A stretch of 30,890 bases of DNA from a virus, in the IMG/VR virus record IMGVR_UViG_3300025769_000056, positions 1 through 30,890 of that record; one strand, 5' to 3'. The translations under genes were made by a program, and so were the position numbers. Under the pieces are notes generated by a model. That model saw only the letters and a list, made by a program, of their open reading frames with translations. It was not told the origin of the DNA and did no database searches. Position 1 is the first letter of the stretch, and every line of letters starts with the position of its first letter. Shown here piece after piece: positions 7,526-12,887 of this stretch.

Positions 7526-8310
7526 TATAAAGTGTCTTCTATATAGTAACTGTCAATATCGTTTTTGTCCAGAAAGAAGTGTTTGTAGCGTTCTAGCGCC
7601 TGCTGCACTTTCTCTCGTCCTGCGAGGTAGAACTCCTCGCTGACGTGATAGACTCCGATGTCTAGGCTGCCCTTGTCTATGGCAGCGAAGTGGAAGTTCT
7701 CGTAGGGTATTCCGAAGAGGTTGCAGTAGAGGTAGCATTGCACATCGTATCCGTACTTGCGTGCGCTGTACCTGAAGGCGTTCAGGTCCGTTGTGGTTTT
7801 CAGATCGATGATGTGGCCGTTCTGTATGATGTCGGCCTTCGCTCTGAATGGGTATCCGCCTAGCATATCGACGCAGGGTACTTCGAACTGTGCGCCCTGT
7901 AGGAAGGATAGTATCTTTTCGTTCCGGAGCATCGCATCCTGCAGCCTCCGGATCTCTTCCTCTTCCTTCTTTGTGATCACCTGGGTGTTCATCTCCTTGG
8001 CCTCTTTGAAGGCTTTGGCGTTTCTGCTTTGTACGTCTACTACTTCTACCTCATCCATTTTATGTGGCTCGAGGATTGCCCAGTGGAAGAGCTTACCGAT
8101 CAGCAGGCTCTTGGTGTCCTGCTGTGCATACTTCTGCATATAGTGGTATGTCTTTGGGCTTTGTAGTAGTTGCTTTAGGCTGCTGCTTGATAGCGCAGCC
8201 TTTCCAAGGTATCCGTAGTAGTAGTCGTCTTCTATGGCTAGCTCTTCTAGTATGAGCTTCTCCTCCTGGCTTCCGTCCAGGAGTCTGATCATCTTTCTGC
8301 TATAAGCCAT
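7525..8310 (-). CDS. RecE-like PD-(D/E)XK exonuclease
   Basis: The 261-aa product shows the pattern of the RecE/exonuclease VIII-like group (PDDEXK, DUF3799-like). There is an N-terminal SSSLKQLLQSPKTYHYM segment, a GKLFHWAILEP segment, and the catalytic core KADIIQNGHIIDLKTTTD near residues 158-176 (Asp then Asp-x-Lys), followed by a Gln/Tyr helix (YDVQCYLY). Such enzymes degrade one strand of duplex DNA to give 3' tails for annealing. I see no Redbeta/RecT-type partner in the window; the SSB-like protein at 14.1-14.6 kb might stand in. The start at 8310 lies inside the end of the small membrane protein gene. It could also be a Cas4-like nuclease, but no Cys cluster is present. Confidence 0.88.
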   Translation of the reverse strand: MAYSRKMIRLLDGSQEEKLILEELAIEDDYYYGYLGKAALSSSSLKQLLQSPKTYHYMQKYAQQDTKSLLIGKLFHWAILEPHKMDEVEVVDVQSRNAKAFKEAKEMNTQVITKKEEEEIRRLQDAMLRNEKILSFLQGAQFEVPCVDMLGGYPFRAKADIIQNGHIIDLKTTTDLNAFRYSARKYGYDVQCYLYCNLFGIPYENFHFAAIDKGSLDIGVYHVSEEFYLAGREKVQQALERYKHFFLDKNDIDSYYIEDTL

Positions 8311-8425
8311 ATCCGCCGGTTGGTGCCCACTGCTCGAGGAGGCCGTTTACAATTCCGAATACCATTGTTGCGAGGAAGAAGACTATCAGTCCTCGGAGCA
8401 CATCTTTGTAGGTGTAGTGTTTCAT
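8300..8425 (-). CDS. Small single-span membrane protein (41 aa)
   Basis: The ORF begins at ATG 8425, about 20 bases downstream of a candidate promoter, behind an AAAAAGGA leader. It encodes MKHYTYKDVLRG, then one hydrophobic helix GLIVFFLATMVFGIVNGLL (residues 12-30) and a short polar tail. Its stop overlaps the RecE-like start by 11 nt, so it heads that gene block. A 41-aa membrane protein expressed early could affect the host membrane, exclude other phages, or be a leader peptide that couples translation. I cannot assign a function. Confidence 0.7.
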   Translation of the reverse strand: MKHYTYKDVLRGLIVFFLATMVFGIVNGLLEQWAPTGGYGL

Positions 8426-8445
8426 CGTTAGTCCTTTTTGTTTGC

Positions 8446-8478
8446 CCTAATTACGTAACTATTAAGTTACTACGCAAA
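8446..8478 (-). promoter_or_regulatory. Candidate Bacteroidota-type promoter for the 8.4-5.4 kb block
   Basis: On the minus strand TTTG is followed, after 21 bases, by TAATTAGG, a partial match to the -33 TTG / -7 TAnnTTTG form. The segment between (GTAACTTAATAGTTAC) is a near-perfect inverted repeat that could be an operator. An ATG follows about 20 bases downstream. Weaker than the promoters at 9.8, 10.5 and 14.8 kb. Confidence 0.5.
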
Positions 8479-8479
8479 T

Positions 8480-8875
8480 TTATTTTTCCTCGTCGAGTCT
8501 TGTTGCTAACTCGATTGGTAGCATTGTGATCTCTTTCTCTATGTTCCTGCGATCCGGGAAGTCTGTCTTTCTCGGTAGGTACTTCATTTCCCATTCCAGG
8601 TCCTGGAGTGCCGACAGGTTGAAGGAGTATATTCCCTCCGGTGTGCTGTTTATATAGAATGCCCTGGTGCCGTACTCCTGCGCTCTTTTTATAAGCGCAT
8701 CGTACTTCTTCTTTTCTAGGATCAGGTCATCGTAATGTTTTCTCCGGCACTTGAGTTCGATGTCCATCTTGTATCTCAATGAGTAGCAGTCGAAGCTGGA
8801 GTATTGCTTCTCGCTTTTCTCAAGGTCCGGAATGTAGCAGAGCTTGATTATGTTGTACAGATCAAGCTCCTTCAT
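8480..8875 (-). CDS. Possible PD-(D/E)XK-type nuclease (131 aa)
   Basis: The 131-aa protein contains SSFDCYSLRYKMDIELKCRR (residues 26-45) followed by a Lys-rich helix with YDDLILEKKKYDALI. An acidic residue followed by a strand ending in E-L-K is the signature arrangement of the restriction-endonuclease fold (D...ExK). The length suits a phage Holliday-junction or VRR-NUC-like nuclease. The Lys-rich helix could contact DNA. Its start overlaps the preceding gene by 14 nt. If the Asp is not catalytic it may be an unrelated DNA-binding protein. Confidence 0.65.
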   Translation of the reverse strand: MKELDLYNIIKLCYIPDLEKSEKQYSSFDCYSLRYKMDIELKCRRKHYDDLILEKKKYDALIKRAQEYGTRAFYINSTPEGIYSFNLSALQDLEWEMKYLPRKTDFPDRRNIEKEITMLPIELATRLDEEK

Positions 8876-9290
8876 ACTCCTTGTATACTTTCTTCAGGTC
8901 CTGGAGCACTCGGTTCCATTCTTTTGGGCTACAGGTACAAGGCACGTAGTACTTGTGTTCGAAGACTCGTGCGTGGATCCTGGAGAGTGGCTCCTGCCAT
9001 TTCTCTGTGACTTCTCTTCCGTTAAACTCACCGAAGAATGTTTTCAGCTGTTCGTGCTCGCTCTGTTCCAGGCAGAGCACTCTGCTCTTGTAAGGGAATA
9101 TCTTATTGAGCTTTTCCTTTCGGGCATCACATCCGCAGTCGATGCCTGTAGCTGCACTGAATATCTCCACCGCTTTCTTGATACCTGTTGCTTCAGTTAT
9201 CTTCTCTACGGTGTCTCCTAGGCCTTTAGATTTCTTTTGTGTAGTCTTTGTACTCTTCTTTGCACTTGGCTTTGATTGTTTCTCTGACAT
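8862..9290 (-). CDS. Hypothetical protein with Lys/Ser-rich N-terminus and paired cysteines
   Basis: I do not recognise a named family. The 142-aa protein starts with a Lys/Ser/Thr-rich stretch of about 25 residues, then GLGDTVEKITEATGIKKAV, then GIDCGCDARK and a C-terminal CTCSPKEWNR. Two CxC pairs could bind zinc or iron. The first 65 nt overlap the end of the sigma factor gene in another frame, and the basic low-complexity N-terminus corresponds to that overlap, so it may be a product of the overlap instead of a functional domain. Being cotranscribed with the sigma factor suggests an early regulatory or DNA-related role. Confidence 0.75.
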   Translation of the reverse strand: MSEKQSKPSAKKSTKTTQKKSKGLGDTVEKITEATGIKKAVEIFSAATGIDCGCDARKEKLNKIFPYKSRVLCLEQSEHEQLKTFFGEFNGREVTEKWQEPLSRIHARVFEHKYYVPCTCSPKEWNRVLQDLKKVYKEYEGA

Positions 9291-9738
9291 TCTTTATCGT
9301 GTTAAATATTGAACTTGAGCTGATCTTGCTTCCTTTGCTTAATTGTCGGATTGTCTCTCCTCTGCCGTAGTAGATCTCGAAGATCTTTTTGTCATACCAA
9401 TGCAGGTCTTCGACGCATTGAGCGATCTCGACTAGGAGCACCTCGAGTGCTTCCTTGTCGTTTTGCTCTTCCTCCTGGGCTAGGGAACGTATTGTGTCTA
9501 TGTTTACTTGTGGTACCTCTTGCTTCTTCTTGTCGTAGAATAAGTTACGCATTGTGATGTATACGTAGAAGGTATTGATGTCGTCATTGTATTGGATCTT
9601 CTCTGCTGTCGTGAAATTGTACATCTTAATGTACATATCCTGTACCAGGTCTTCGGCATCTTCTGTGTCGAGTCCGAAGCTGTAGGCCATTTGTAGCCAA
9701 TCGTTATGTTTTGCTGCAAGCAGCTCTAGCAGTTCCAT
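9226..9738 (-). CDS. Phage-encoded RNA polymerase sigma factor (sigma-70/ECF-like)
   Basis: The 170-aa protein has a region-2-like segment (WLQMAYSFGLDTEDAEDLVQ, then DMYIKMYNF, residues about 14-43) and a region-4-like C-terminus (YDKKIFEIYYGRGETIRQLS, then a second helix SSSSIFNTIKNVRETIK). This is the two-domain plan of small sigma factors that direct RNA polymerase to chosen promoters. It has its own promoter (9774-9803) directly after a terminator, and its coding region overlaps the next gene by 65 nt. I infer that it switches transcription from early to late genes; its recognition sequence is not known, but the 17-nt motif found before three structural genes is a candidate. Confidence 0.85.
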   Translation of the reverse strand: MELLELLAAKHNDWLQMAYSFGLDTEDAEDLVQDMYIKMYNFTTAEKIQYNDDINTFYVYITMRNLFYDKKKQEVPQVNIDTIRSLAQEEEQNDKEALEVLLVEIAQCVEDLHWYDKKIFEIYYGRGETIRQLSKGSKISSSSIFNTIKNVRETIKAKCKEEYKDYTKEI

Positions 9739-9773
9739 TAGGTATTGTGTGCAATAATCTTACCATCACGGTA

Positions 9774-9803
9774 CTAATATACTGTTTTTCAGTAAGTATG
9801 CAA
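9774..9803 (-). promoter_or_regulatory. Promoter of the sigma factor gene
   Basis: On the minus strand TTG, 19 bases, then TATATTAG, matching the Bacteroidota TTG / TAnnTTTG form with one change in the -7 element. The expected start is about 30 bases before the ATG at 9738. It begins within the U-tract of the terminator just upstream. Confidence 0.7.
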
Positions 9804-9804
9804 T

Positions 9805-9834
9805 AAAAAAATGCAGCCGTTGTTCACAGCTGCA
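9805..9834 (-). terminator. Intrinsic terminator
   Basis: On the minus strand TGCAGC pairs with GCTGCA across an 11-nt loop and is followed by seven T. The stop codon of the 91-aa gene (9824-9826) sits in the loop, so the hairpin begins inside coding sequence. It separates the upstream early operon from the sigma factor transcript. Confidence 0.85.
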
Positions 9835-10099
9835 CTCTATCCATTAGGTCTTCTATCTTTTTCTTGAGCTCTTTGTTCTCCTTTTTCAGTTGTTGATTGT
9901 CGATCTTTAGGTGCCCGTTCTCAATCTGTGCTTGGAGGATCCTGGTCTCTATTTTCTCTATCGATGTTATACAGAAGCTGATTGCCGTGTAGAGTTGCTC
10001 GAGTTGTAGTACCGCTGTATTGTTCTCCTTGTTGTCTTGCATCATTGCGCCCAGGATCAGGAGTTGTTCCCGGAGTGCCATCTTTGCGAATCCTTTCAT
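9824..10099 (-). CDS. Coiled-coil protein (91 aa)
   Basis: The last 40 residues are a clear heptad-type coiled coil (QIENGHLKIDNQQLKKENKE, then LKKKIEDLMDRV), and the N-terminal half is also predicted helical by composition. No enzyme motif is visible. The gene overlaps the 3' part of the DUF3310-like gene by 176 nt in a different frame, an unusually long overlap for this genome. The stop lies in a terminator loop. The upstream neighbour's translation would run through this start. It may be an oligomerising adaptor; no function can be given. Confidence 0.75.
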   Translation of the reverse strand: MKGFAKMALREQLLILGAMMQDNKENNTAVLQLEQLYTAISFCITSIEKIETRILQAQIENGHLKIDNQQLKKENKELKKKIEDLMDRVQL

Positions 10100-10289
10100 T
10101 CTGATGTTGTATTTCCCTTTGTAAGTGTACGATTGCTTTGTGCAGGTCCTGCGTCATTGGATTGCCGGGCTTCTTCCCGGCTCTCATCAGGTACGTCAGG
10201 GCCGTTCCTATGTTGTAGTTGTCCTCGCTGAAGTCGAGGACCACATCCATAGCTTCTATGCCTTTGTATTTTCCTTTGTAGTATTTCAT
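9921..10289 (-). CDS. DUF3310-like protein with a C-terminal tail overlapping the next gene
   Basis: The 122-aa ORF starts at ATG 10289, in ATGA overlap with the upstream gene. Residues 1-64 (YYKGKYKGIEAMDVVLDF, YNIGTALTYLMRAGKKPGN, then DLHKAIVHLQREI) fit the DUF3310 / 'SaV-like' phage family, which is annotated as nucleotide kinase by similarity but has no proven reaction. The family normally ends soon after the KA..L helix. Here the frame continues 58 residues as Pro/Gly/Thr/Gln-rich low-complexity sequence, all of it over the coiled-coil gene. So either the tail is a passenger of the overlap or a frame change has occurred nearby. Confidence 0.75.
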   Translation of the reverse strand: MKYYKGKYKGIEAMDVVLDFSEDNYNIGTALTYLMRAGKKPGNPMTQDLHKAIVHLQREIQHQNERIRKDGTPGTTPDPGRNDARQQGEQYSGTTTRATLHGNQLLYNIDRENRDQDPPSTD

Positions 10290-10501
10290 TCCGGTGTTCC
10301 TAGTTCTTCTTGGATGCGTTCTTCTACGATGTCGAAGAAGTCTCCGTAGTTGAGTTGTTGATCGCCGATCCATATGTTGCGGATCTCGTAGCTTGGAGCG
10401 ATGTAAGGCAGGTCGTAGCTTCCTTCCTGGCCTTCGTCGTACCATACCATTGCGTAGACGTCTAGTCCGTCTATGTCGAAGTGATGTGTGTAGTCTTTCA
10501 T
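10286..10501 (-). CDS. Small hypothetical protein (71 aa), first gene after an early promoter
   Basis: I chose ATG 10501 (MKDYTHHFDIDG) because it follows an ACAAAGGGAAA leader and lies about 20 bases below a good promoter; the longer ORF upstream would run into the promoter. The product is acidic, rich in Tyr, Asp and Glu, with alternating hydrophobics (LDVYAMVWYDEG, YEIRNIWIGDQQ) suggestive of a small beta sheet. No known family is recognised. It is coupled by ATGA to the DUF3310-like gene. Confidence 0.75.
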   Translation of the reverse strand: MKDYTHHFDIDGLDVYAMVWYDEGQEGSYDLPYIAPSYEIRNIWIGDQQLNYGDFFDIVEERIQEELGTPE

Positions 10502-10518
10502 TTTCCCTTTGTTTTTAG

Positions 10519-10549
10519 CCAATGTAGTACAGTTACTATTCAAAGTCAA
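10519..10549 (-). promoter_or_regulatory. Early promoter, Bacteroidota type
   Basis: On the minus strand GTTG, 20 bases, then TACATTGG. It lies partly over the end of the 47-aa gene and about 20 bases before the ATG at 10501, behind an ACAAAGGG leader. Together with the promoters at 9.8 and 14.8 kb it defines a consistent early form. Confidence 0.7.
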
Positions 10550-10679
10550 CTAATCCTCGAACAAATTCTCGCTCGTCTGGAGCGAGCTTTCCTCGCATAT
10601 ACATCTGCACCAGGATGTCGACCATTCTCTTGTAGTTATGCTTGTTGATGAGCATCAGCTCCGTACCGGCATTGTCCAT
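10536..10679 (-). CDS. Small hypothetical protein (47 aa)
   Basis: The ORF starts inside the end of the nuclease gene (25-nt overlap) and reads MDNAGTELMLINKHNYKRMV, then a helical segment DILVQMYMRGKLAPDERE and a short end. It is mostly helical with a basic middle. No recognised family. The overlap and protein-like composition support translation; its last codons overlap the next promoter. Confidence 0.6.
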   Translation of the reverse strand: MDNAGTELMLINKHNYKRMVDILVQMYMRGKLAPDEREFVRGLVDFE

Positions 10680-11191
10680 AGATCTTCTATATCGTTTATT
10701 GGTTTGAGATCGCTGTTCTTGATCTCGTATGTTGGTGCCTTCATTTTGAACTTGGTACCGTCGTCTCTGTATCGGACGCTTCCTTCCGGGAAGAAGTCAG
10801 CGAGCTCCAGGAGCGTTTGCTTGTCCTGGTATCCGCAGATTGTCAGTACGCTTGTTGTTTTGTTGATGCTGCAGAAGACGTAGTAGTCGCAGTCGAAGTC
10901 CTGCTGGTAGGCTATGAAGTTATTCACGTAGTGGTCCTGGGGATCTACCGTTCTTCCCATTGTTTTGATGTCGACCTTGGATCCTGATAGGACCAGGTCG
11001 TATCCTCCATCGAAGCCATTGAGCTCTAGGACTTCTATTCCTAGTAGCTCCTTGACTGTGTATTCTCCAAGGAGACCTACGTATTGTTGCTCCTGGGTTC
11101 CGTCGCCTCGACCTCGGTTTGCTACCGAATGCTTCAGTAGAGCATTCCATATCCTGATCTTCAGGTTCTTGTCTATGTTATAGCTTACCAT
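10655..11191 (-). CDS. PD-(D/E)XK nuclease-like protein (178 aa)
   Basis: Starting at ATG 11191 (MVSYNIDKNLKIRIWNALLK), which overlaps the upstream gene by 14 nt, the product has the order of a restriction-endonuclease-fold enzyme: GLLGEYTVKELLG (Glu), NGFDGGYDLVL (Asp), then SKVDIKTMG (D-x-K), followed by a strand-rich part (YYVFCSINKTT). Such small nucleases act as junction resolvases or as host-DNA degrading enzymes in phages. An upstream in-frame ATG (MQRRSM) exists but would start deeper in the preceding gene. Sequence specificity cannot be guessed. Confidence 0.75.
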   Translation of the reverse strand: MVSYNIDKNLKIRIWNALLKHSVANRGRGDGTQEQQYVGLLGEYTVKELLGIEVLELNGFDGGYDLVLSGSKVDIKTMGRTVDPQDHYVNNFIAYQQDFDCDYYVFCSINKTTSVLTICGYQDKQTLLELADFFPEGSVRYRDDGTKFKMKAPTYEIKNSDLKPINDIEDLWTMPVRS

Positions 11192-11354
11192 TGATCGTCT
11201 CTGCAAATTTCATTTGTGCTCGGTAGTCGTTTATCATTTCTATTGCGTCTTCCAATCCGTATTGGTATTGGTAGTGTGCGTTTTCTTCTTGCGCTCTTTG
11301 TAGCGCAGCGTCAAGCATTATGATTGCTTCTCGTAGTACTTGGTCTCTAGTCAT
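11178..11354 (-). CDS. Small helical hypothetical protein (58 aa)
   Basis: The ORF begins MTRDQVLREAIIMLDAALQR and is almost entirely helical, with a Gln/Tyr-rich middle (HYQYQYGLED). Its start overlaps the stop of a 20-codon ORF upstream and its stop overlaps the nuclease gene start. No family recognised. The length and overlap pattern match other tiny genes in this stretch. Confidence 0.65.
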   Translation of the reverse strand: MTRDQVLREAIIMLDAALQRAQEENAHYQYQYGLEDAIEMINDYRAQMKFAETINGKL

Positions 11355-11409
11355 TTTCGATTCCGTTTTCTTCTAGGTCTCTATTCATTAATTGTGTCAG
11401 CTTGTCCAT
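11347..11409 (-). CDS. Possible micro-ORF (20 aa)
   Basis: MDKLTQLMNRDLEENGIEND starts in a TGATG overlap with the 61-aa gene and ends over the ATG of the 58-aa gene. It may only pass ribosomes along between those genes. Support is limited to the junction pattern. Confidence 0.35.
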   Translation of the reverse strand: MDKLTQLMNRDLEENGIEND

Positions 11410-11594
11410 CACATCTTTATTAGGCGCAGCCTGCGTTGGTATTTCCTGATCAGAAGTGCGCTGTTAGTAATTTGGTTTTGCAGCTCCGGCGTCCAGCCGA
11501 AGCGGCTTGCTTGAATCGTCATATTGACGTTGTCAATCATTAGCATCTCCAGGTACTTCTGTATCTCCCGAATGTGTTTCCTTTTCCGTATCAT
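11409..11594 (-). CDS. Small basic helical protein (61 aa)
   Basis: The product begins MIRKRKHIREIQKYLEMLMI and ends LLIRKYQRRLRLIKM. It is highly basic with two helical stretches, so nucleic-acid binding is possible. It overlaps the preceding 54-aa gene by 62 nt in another frame and hands over with TGATG. No family recognised. Confidence 0.6.
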   Translation of the reverse strand: MIRKRKHIREIQKYLEMLMIDNVNMTIQASRFGWTPELQNQITNSALLIRKYQRRLRLIKM

Positions 11595-11697
11595 TAGCTT
11601 TCTTTATTGCCCTTTGTTTATATATCTGTTCTGCTATCTTATCTCCGATGCGCTGCATCGCTCTGCGTCGTCTTCGGTTAGGTTTGTGATCCTTCAT
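11533..11697 (-). CDS. Arg-rich small protein (54 aa)
   Basis: It starts at ATG 11697 behind an ACAAAGAGAG leader and reads MKDHKPNRRRRRAMQRIGDK, with an acidic, Thr-rich C-terminal half. Five consecutive Arg near the N-terminus suggest contact with RNA or DNA. It overlaps the 61-aa gene by 62 nt. It could be a small antitermination-type or DNA-binding protein, but there is no proof. Confidence 0.6.
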   Translation of the reverse strand: MKDHKPNRRRRRAMQRIGDKIAEQIYKQRAIKKANDTEKETHSGDTEVPGDAND

Positions 11698-11739
11698 CTC
11701 TCTTTGTTGTTAATGTTCTATTAAAGACACAAAACCCTA

Positions 11740-11868
11740 TCATTCTGTATCATTATTGGTTTCTAATTTCTCAAGCGTATCCTTCAGTATCACGTTCCAG
11801 GCATACTTATCCTTGTCAGCGTTCCAAAGTTTCTCGTACATTTCCAATAGTATCTCTCTATTTGTCAT
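11740..11868 (-). CDS. Small helical protein (42 aa; 64 aa if the upstream ATG is used)
   Basis: The frame is open from ATG 11934 to the stop at 11740. I prefer ATG 11868 (MTNREILLEMYEKLW) because it follows an ATAAGGGTAAA leader of the early type, whereas the longer form would translate two copies of a 19-bp DNA repeat into a repeated QNKGK. The short product is one amphipathic helix with a Trp/Lys/Asp mid-part. No family is recognised. Confidence 0.55.
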   Translation of the reverse strand: MTNREILLEMYEKLWNADKDKYAWNVILKDTLEKLETNNDTE

Positions 11869-11918
11869 TTTACCCTTATTTTGTGTACCATATTGTACAA
11901 TTTTACCCTTATTTTGTG
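11867..11918. repeat. 19-bp direct repeat pair flanking a palindrome
   Basis: ATTTTACCCTTATTTTGTG occurs at 11867-11885 and again, identical, at 11900-11918, a 33-bp period. Between them lies TGTAC-CATATT-GTACA type dyad symmetry (minus strand TGTACAATATGGTACA, 11885-11900). It sits in one of the few non-overlapping gaps of the early block. It could be an operator, a duplicated leader, or part of an origin near the DnaA-like gene. Confidence 0.75.
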
Positions 11919-11953
11919 ACAATTTAAGGCTCATCGTTGTGAGGATTTGCGAA

Positions 11954-12103
11954 TCATCTTGGGTCTATGTCCTCTTGGGTTATGATAATCTCAATGCCTG
12001 TATACTTGAGTTGGTGTAATGCTCTACGGCATTCTCTGGCTTTTTCTATTGTGTCAAAGACTACATCAAATTTGTCCTTGACAAATACTCTAAACTTTTT
12101 CAT
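11954..12103 (-). CDS. Small hypothetical protein (49 aa)
   Basis: The ORF starts in ATGA overlap with the DnaA-domain gene and reads MKKFRVFVKDKFDVVFDTIE, then KARECRRALHQLKYTG and IEIIITQEDIDPR. The strand-helix-strand pattern suggests a tiny alpha/beta domain. No family recognised. Coupling to the replication protein suggests a helper role. Confidence 0.65.
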   Translation of the reverse strand: MKKFRVFVKDKFDVVFDTIEKARECRRALHQLKYTGIEIIITQEDIDPR

Positions 12104-12675
12104 AGTAGGTTCTTTAATCGCAAGCATTCAGTGTTTAGTTTCTCTGCTCTTGCTTGTTGTCTATTTTTTTCCTTCTCTAATCTAGCATATTTTAATTGAT
12201 AATCAGCAAGTTGCGTGTCATAATTTCTCTTCATCACGTCAATTTTTCGCTCATACATATCAATCATTGCGTTGATCGTCTTGTCTCCGGTGACCGGGAT
12301 CTTCCTTTTACTGATGACTTCTTTGATCTGTTCCTGGTATTGGTCCATCAGGTCTTGGATATCTTCGAGGACCATTAGGTAGACTTGCTTGTAGTTGCTG
12401 TCGTAGATGAAGTTCTGTTCGTGTTGCTTCCTAGCGTGCAGCACTGTGCAGTGGTCCTTGTCCATTATCGATCCTATTCCGGATAGCGATAGGGCTGTGG
12501 CTTCTGTTGCAGCCACCAGGAAGGCGAAGCGCCATACGACGTTCTCTCTCTTCCTGTTGTTTCCAATGTTATTCTCTTTCTCGATCTCTTTCCACAGCGC
12601 TCGTAGCATATACTGTTGATCGAGGATCATCTCTAGCCTTGAGACATCTTTTGTTGATGTATTTGTTGTAGCCAT
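12100..12675 (-). CDS. Replication protein with a DnaA domain-IV-like DNA-binding motif
   Basis: The 191-aa protein carries, around residues 50-85, ATEATALSLSGIGSIMDKDH followed by CTVLHARKQHE. This closely parallels the DnaA domain IV signature (DHTTVLHA.RK), which contacts the DnaA box. Here there is no AAA+ ATPase part. The C-terminal 60 residues are a long charged coiled coil (YERKIDVMKRNYDTQLADYQ, then LKYARLEKEKNRQQ). I infer an origin-binding or helicase-loading role. It overlaps the HNH gene by 43 nt and the next gene by ATGA. No DnaA boxes or iterons were obvious to me nearby. Confidence 0.8.
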   Translation of the reverse strand: MATTNTSTKDVSRLEMILDQQYMLRALWKEIEKENNIGNNRKRENVVWRFAFLVAATEATALSLSGIGSIMDKDHCTVLHARKQHEQNFIYDSNYKQVYLMVLEDIQDLMDQYQEQIKEVISKRKIPVTGDKTINAMIDMYERKIDVMKRNYDTQLADYQLKYARLEKEKNRQQARAEKLNTECLRLKNLL

Positions 12676-12887
12676 TCTAGATGTTCTTTTTTGTCACCGT
12701 ATTCTACGTGGCATTTTCTGCATACCGCCATCAGGTTTTCGATTTGATCGGCCGCTTTGTTGCCGCCGATCCCTCTCCTGTGTATGTGGTGGATGTCTAC
12801 TGCCCTAGTTCCGCATACCTCGCAGGGTATGAAGTCGTCTAGGACGTAGCCGAAGTGCTGCATATAGATCTTGGTGTGCTTTTTCAT
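12633..12887 (-). CDS. HNH endonuclease
   Basis: The 84-aa product, starting at ATG 12887 in ATGA overlap with the helicase gene, has the compact HNH core: CEVCGTRAVDIHHIHRRGIG (residues about 22-41), then NLMAVCRKCHVEYG. The two CxxC pairs bind structural zinc and the HH pair is the catalytic start of the beta-beta-alpha metal motif. Free-standing HNH nucleases in phages nick or cut DNA in replication, packaging or homing. Its position in the replication operon, not next to the terminase, favours a replication or recombination role. No intron-like context is seen. Confidence 0.9.
   Translation of the reverse strand: MKKHTKIYMQHFGYVLDDFIPCEVCGTRAVDIHHIHRRGIGGNKAADQIENLMAVCRKCHVEYGDKKEHLEWLQQIHQQKMSQG

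Noticed and set aside
10290-10445. N-terminal extension of the DUF3310-like ORF
   Set aside because: It covers the upstream 71-aa gene in a shadow frame and is Arg/Pro-rich; the ATG at 10289 is in ATGA overlap and begins the recognisable domain.
12633-12887. HNH gene as a homing element or packaging endonuclease
   Set aside because: It is coupled inside the replication operon, not beside the terminase genes, and no intron or intein border is visible.
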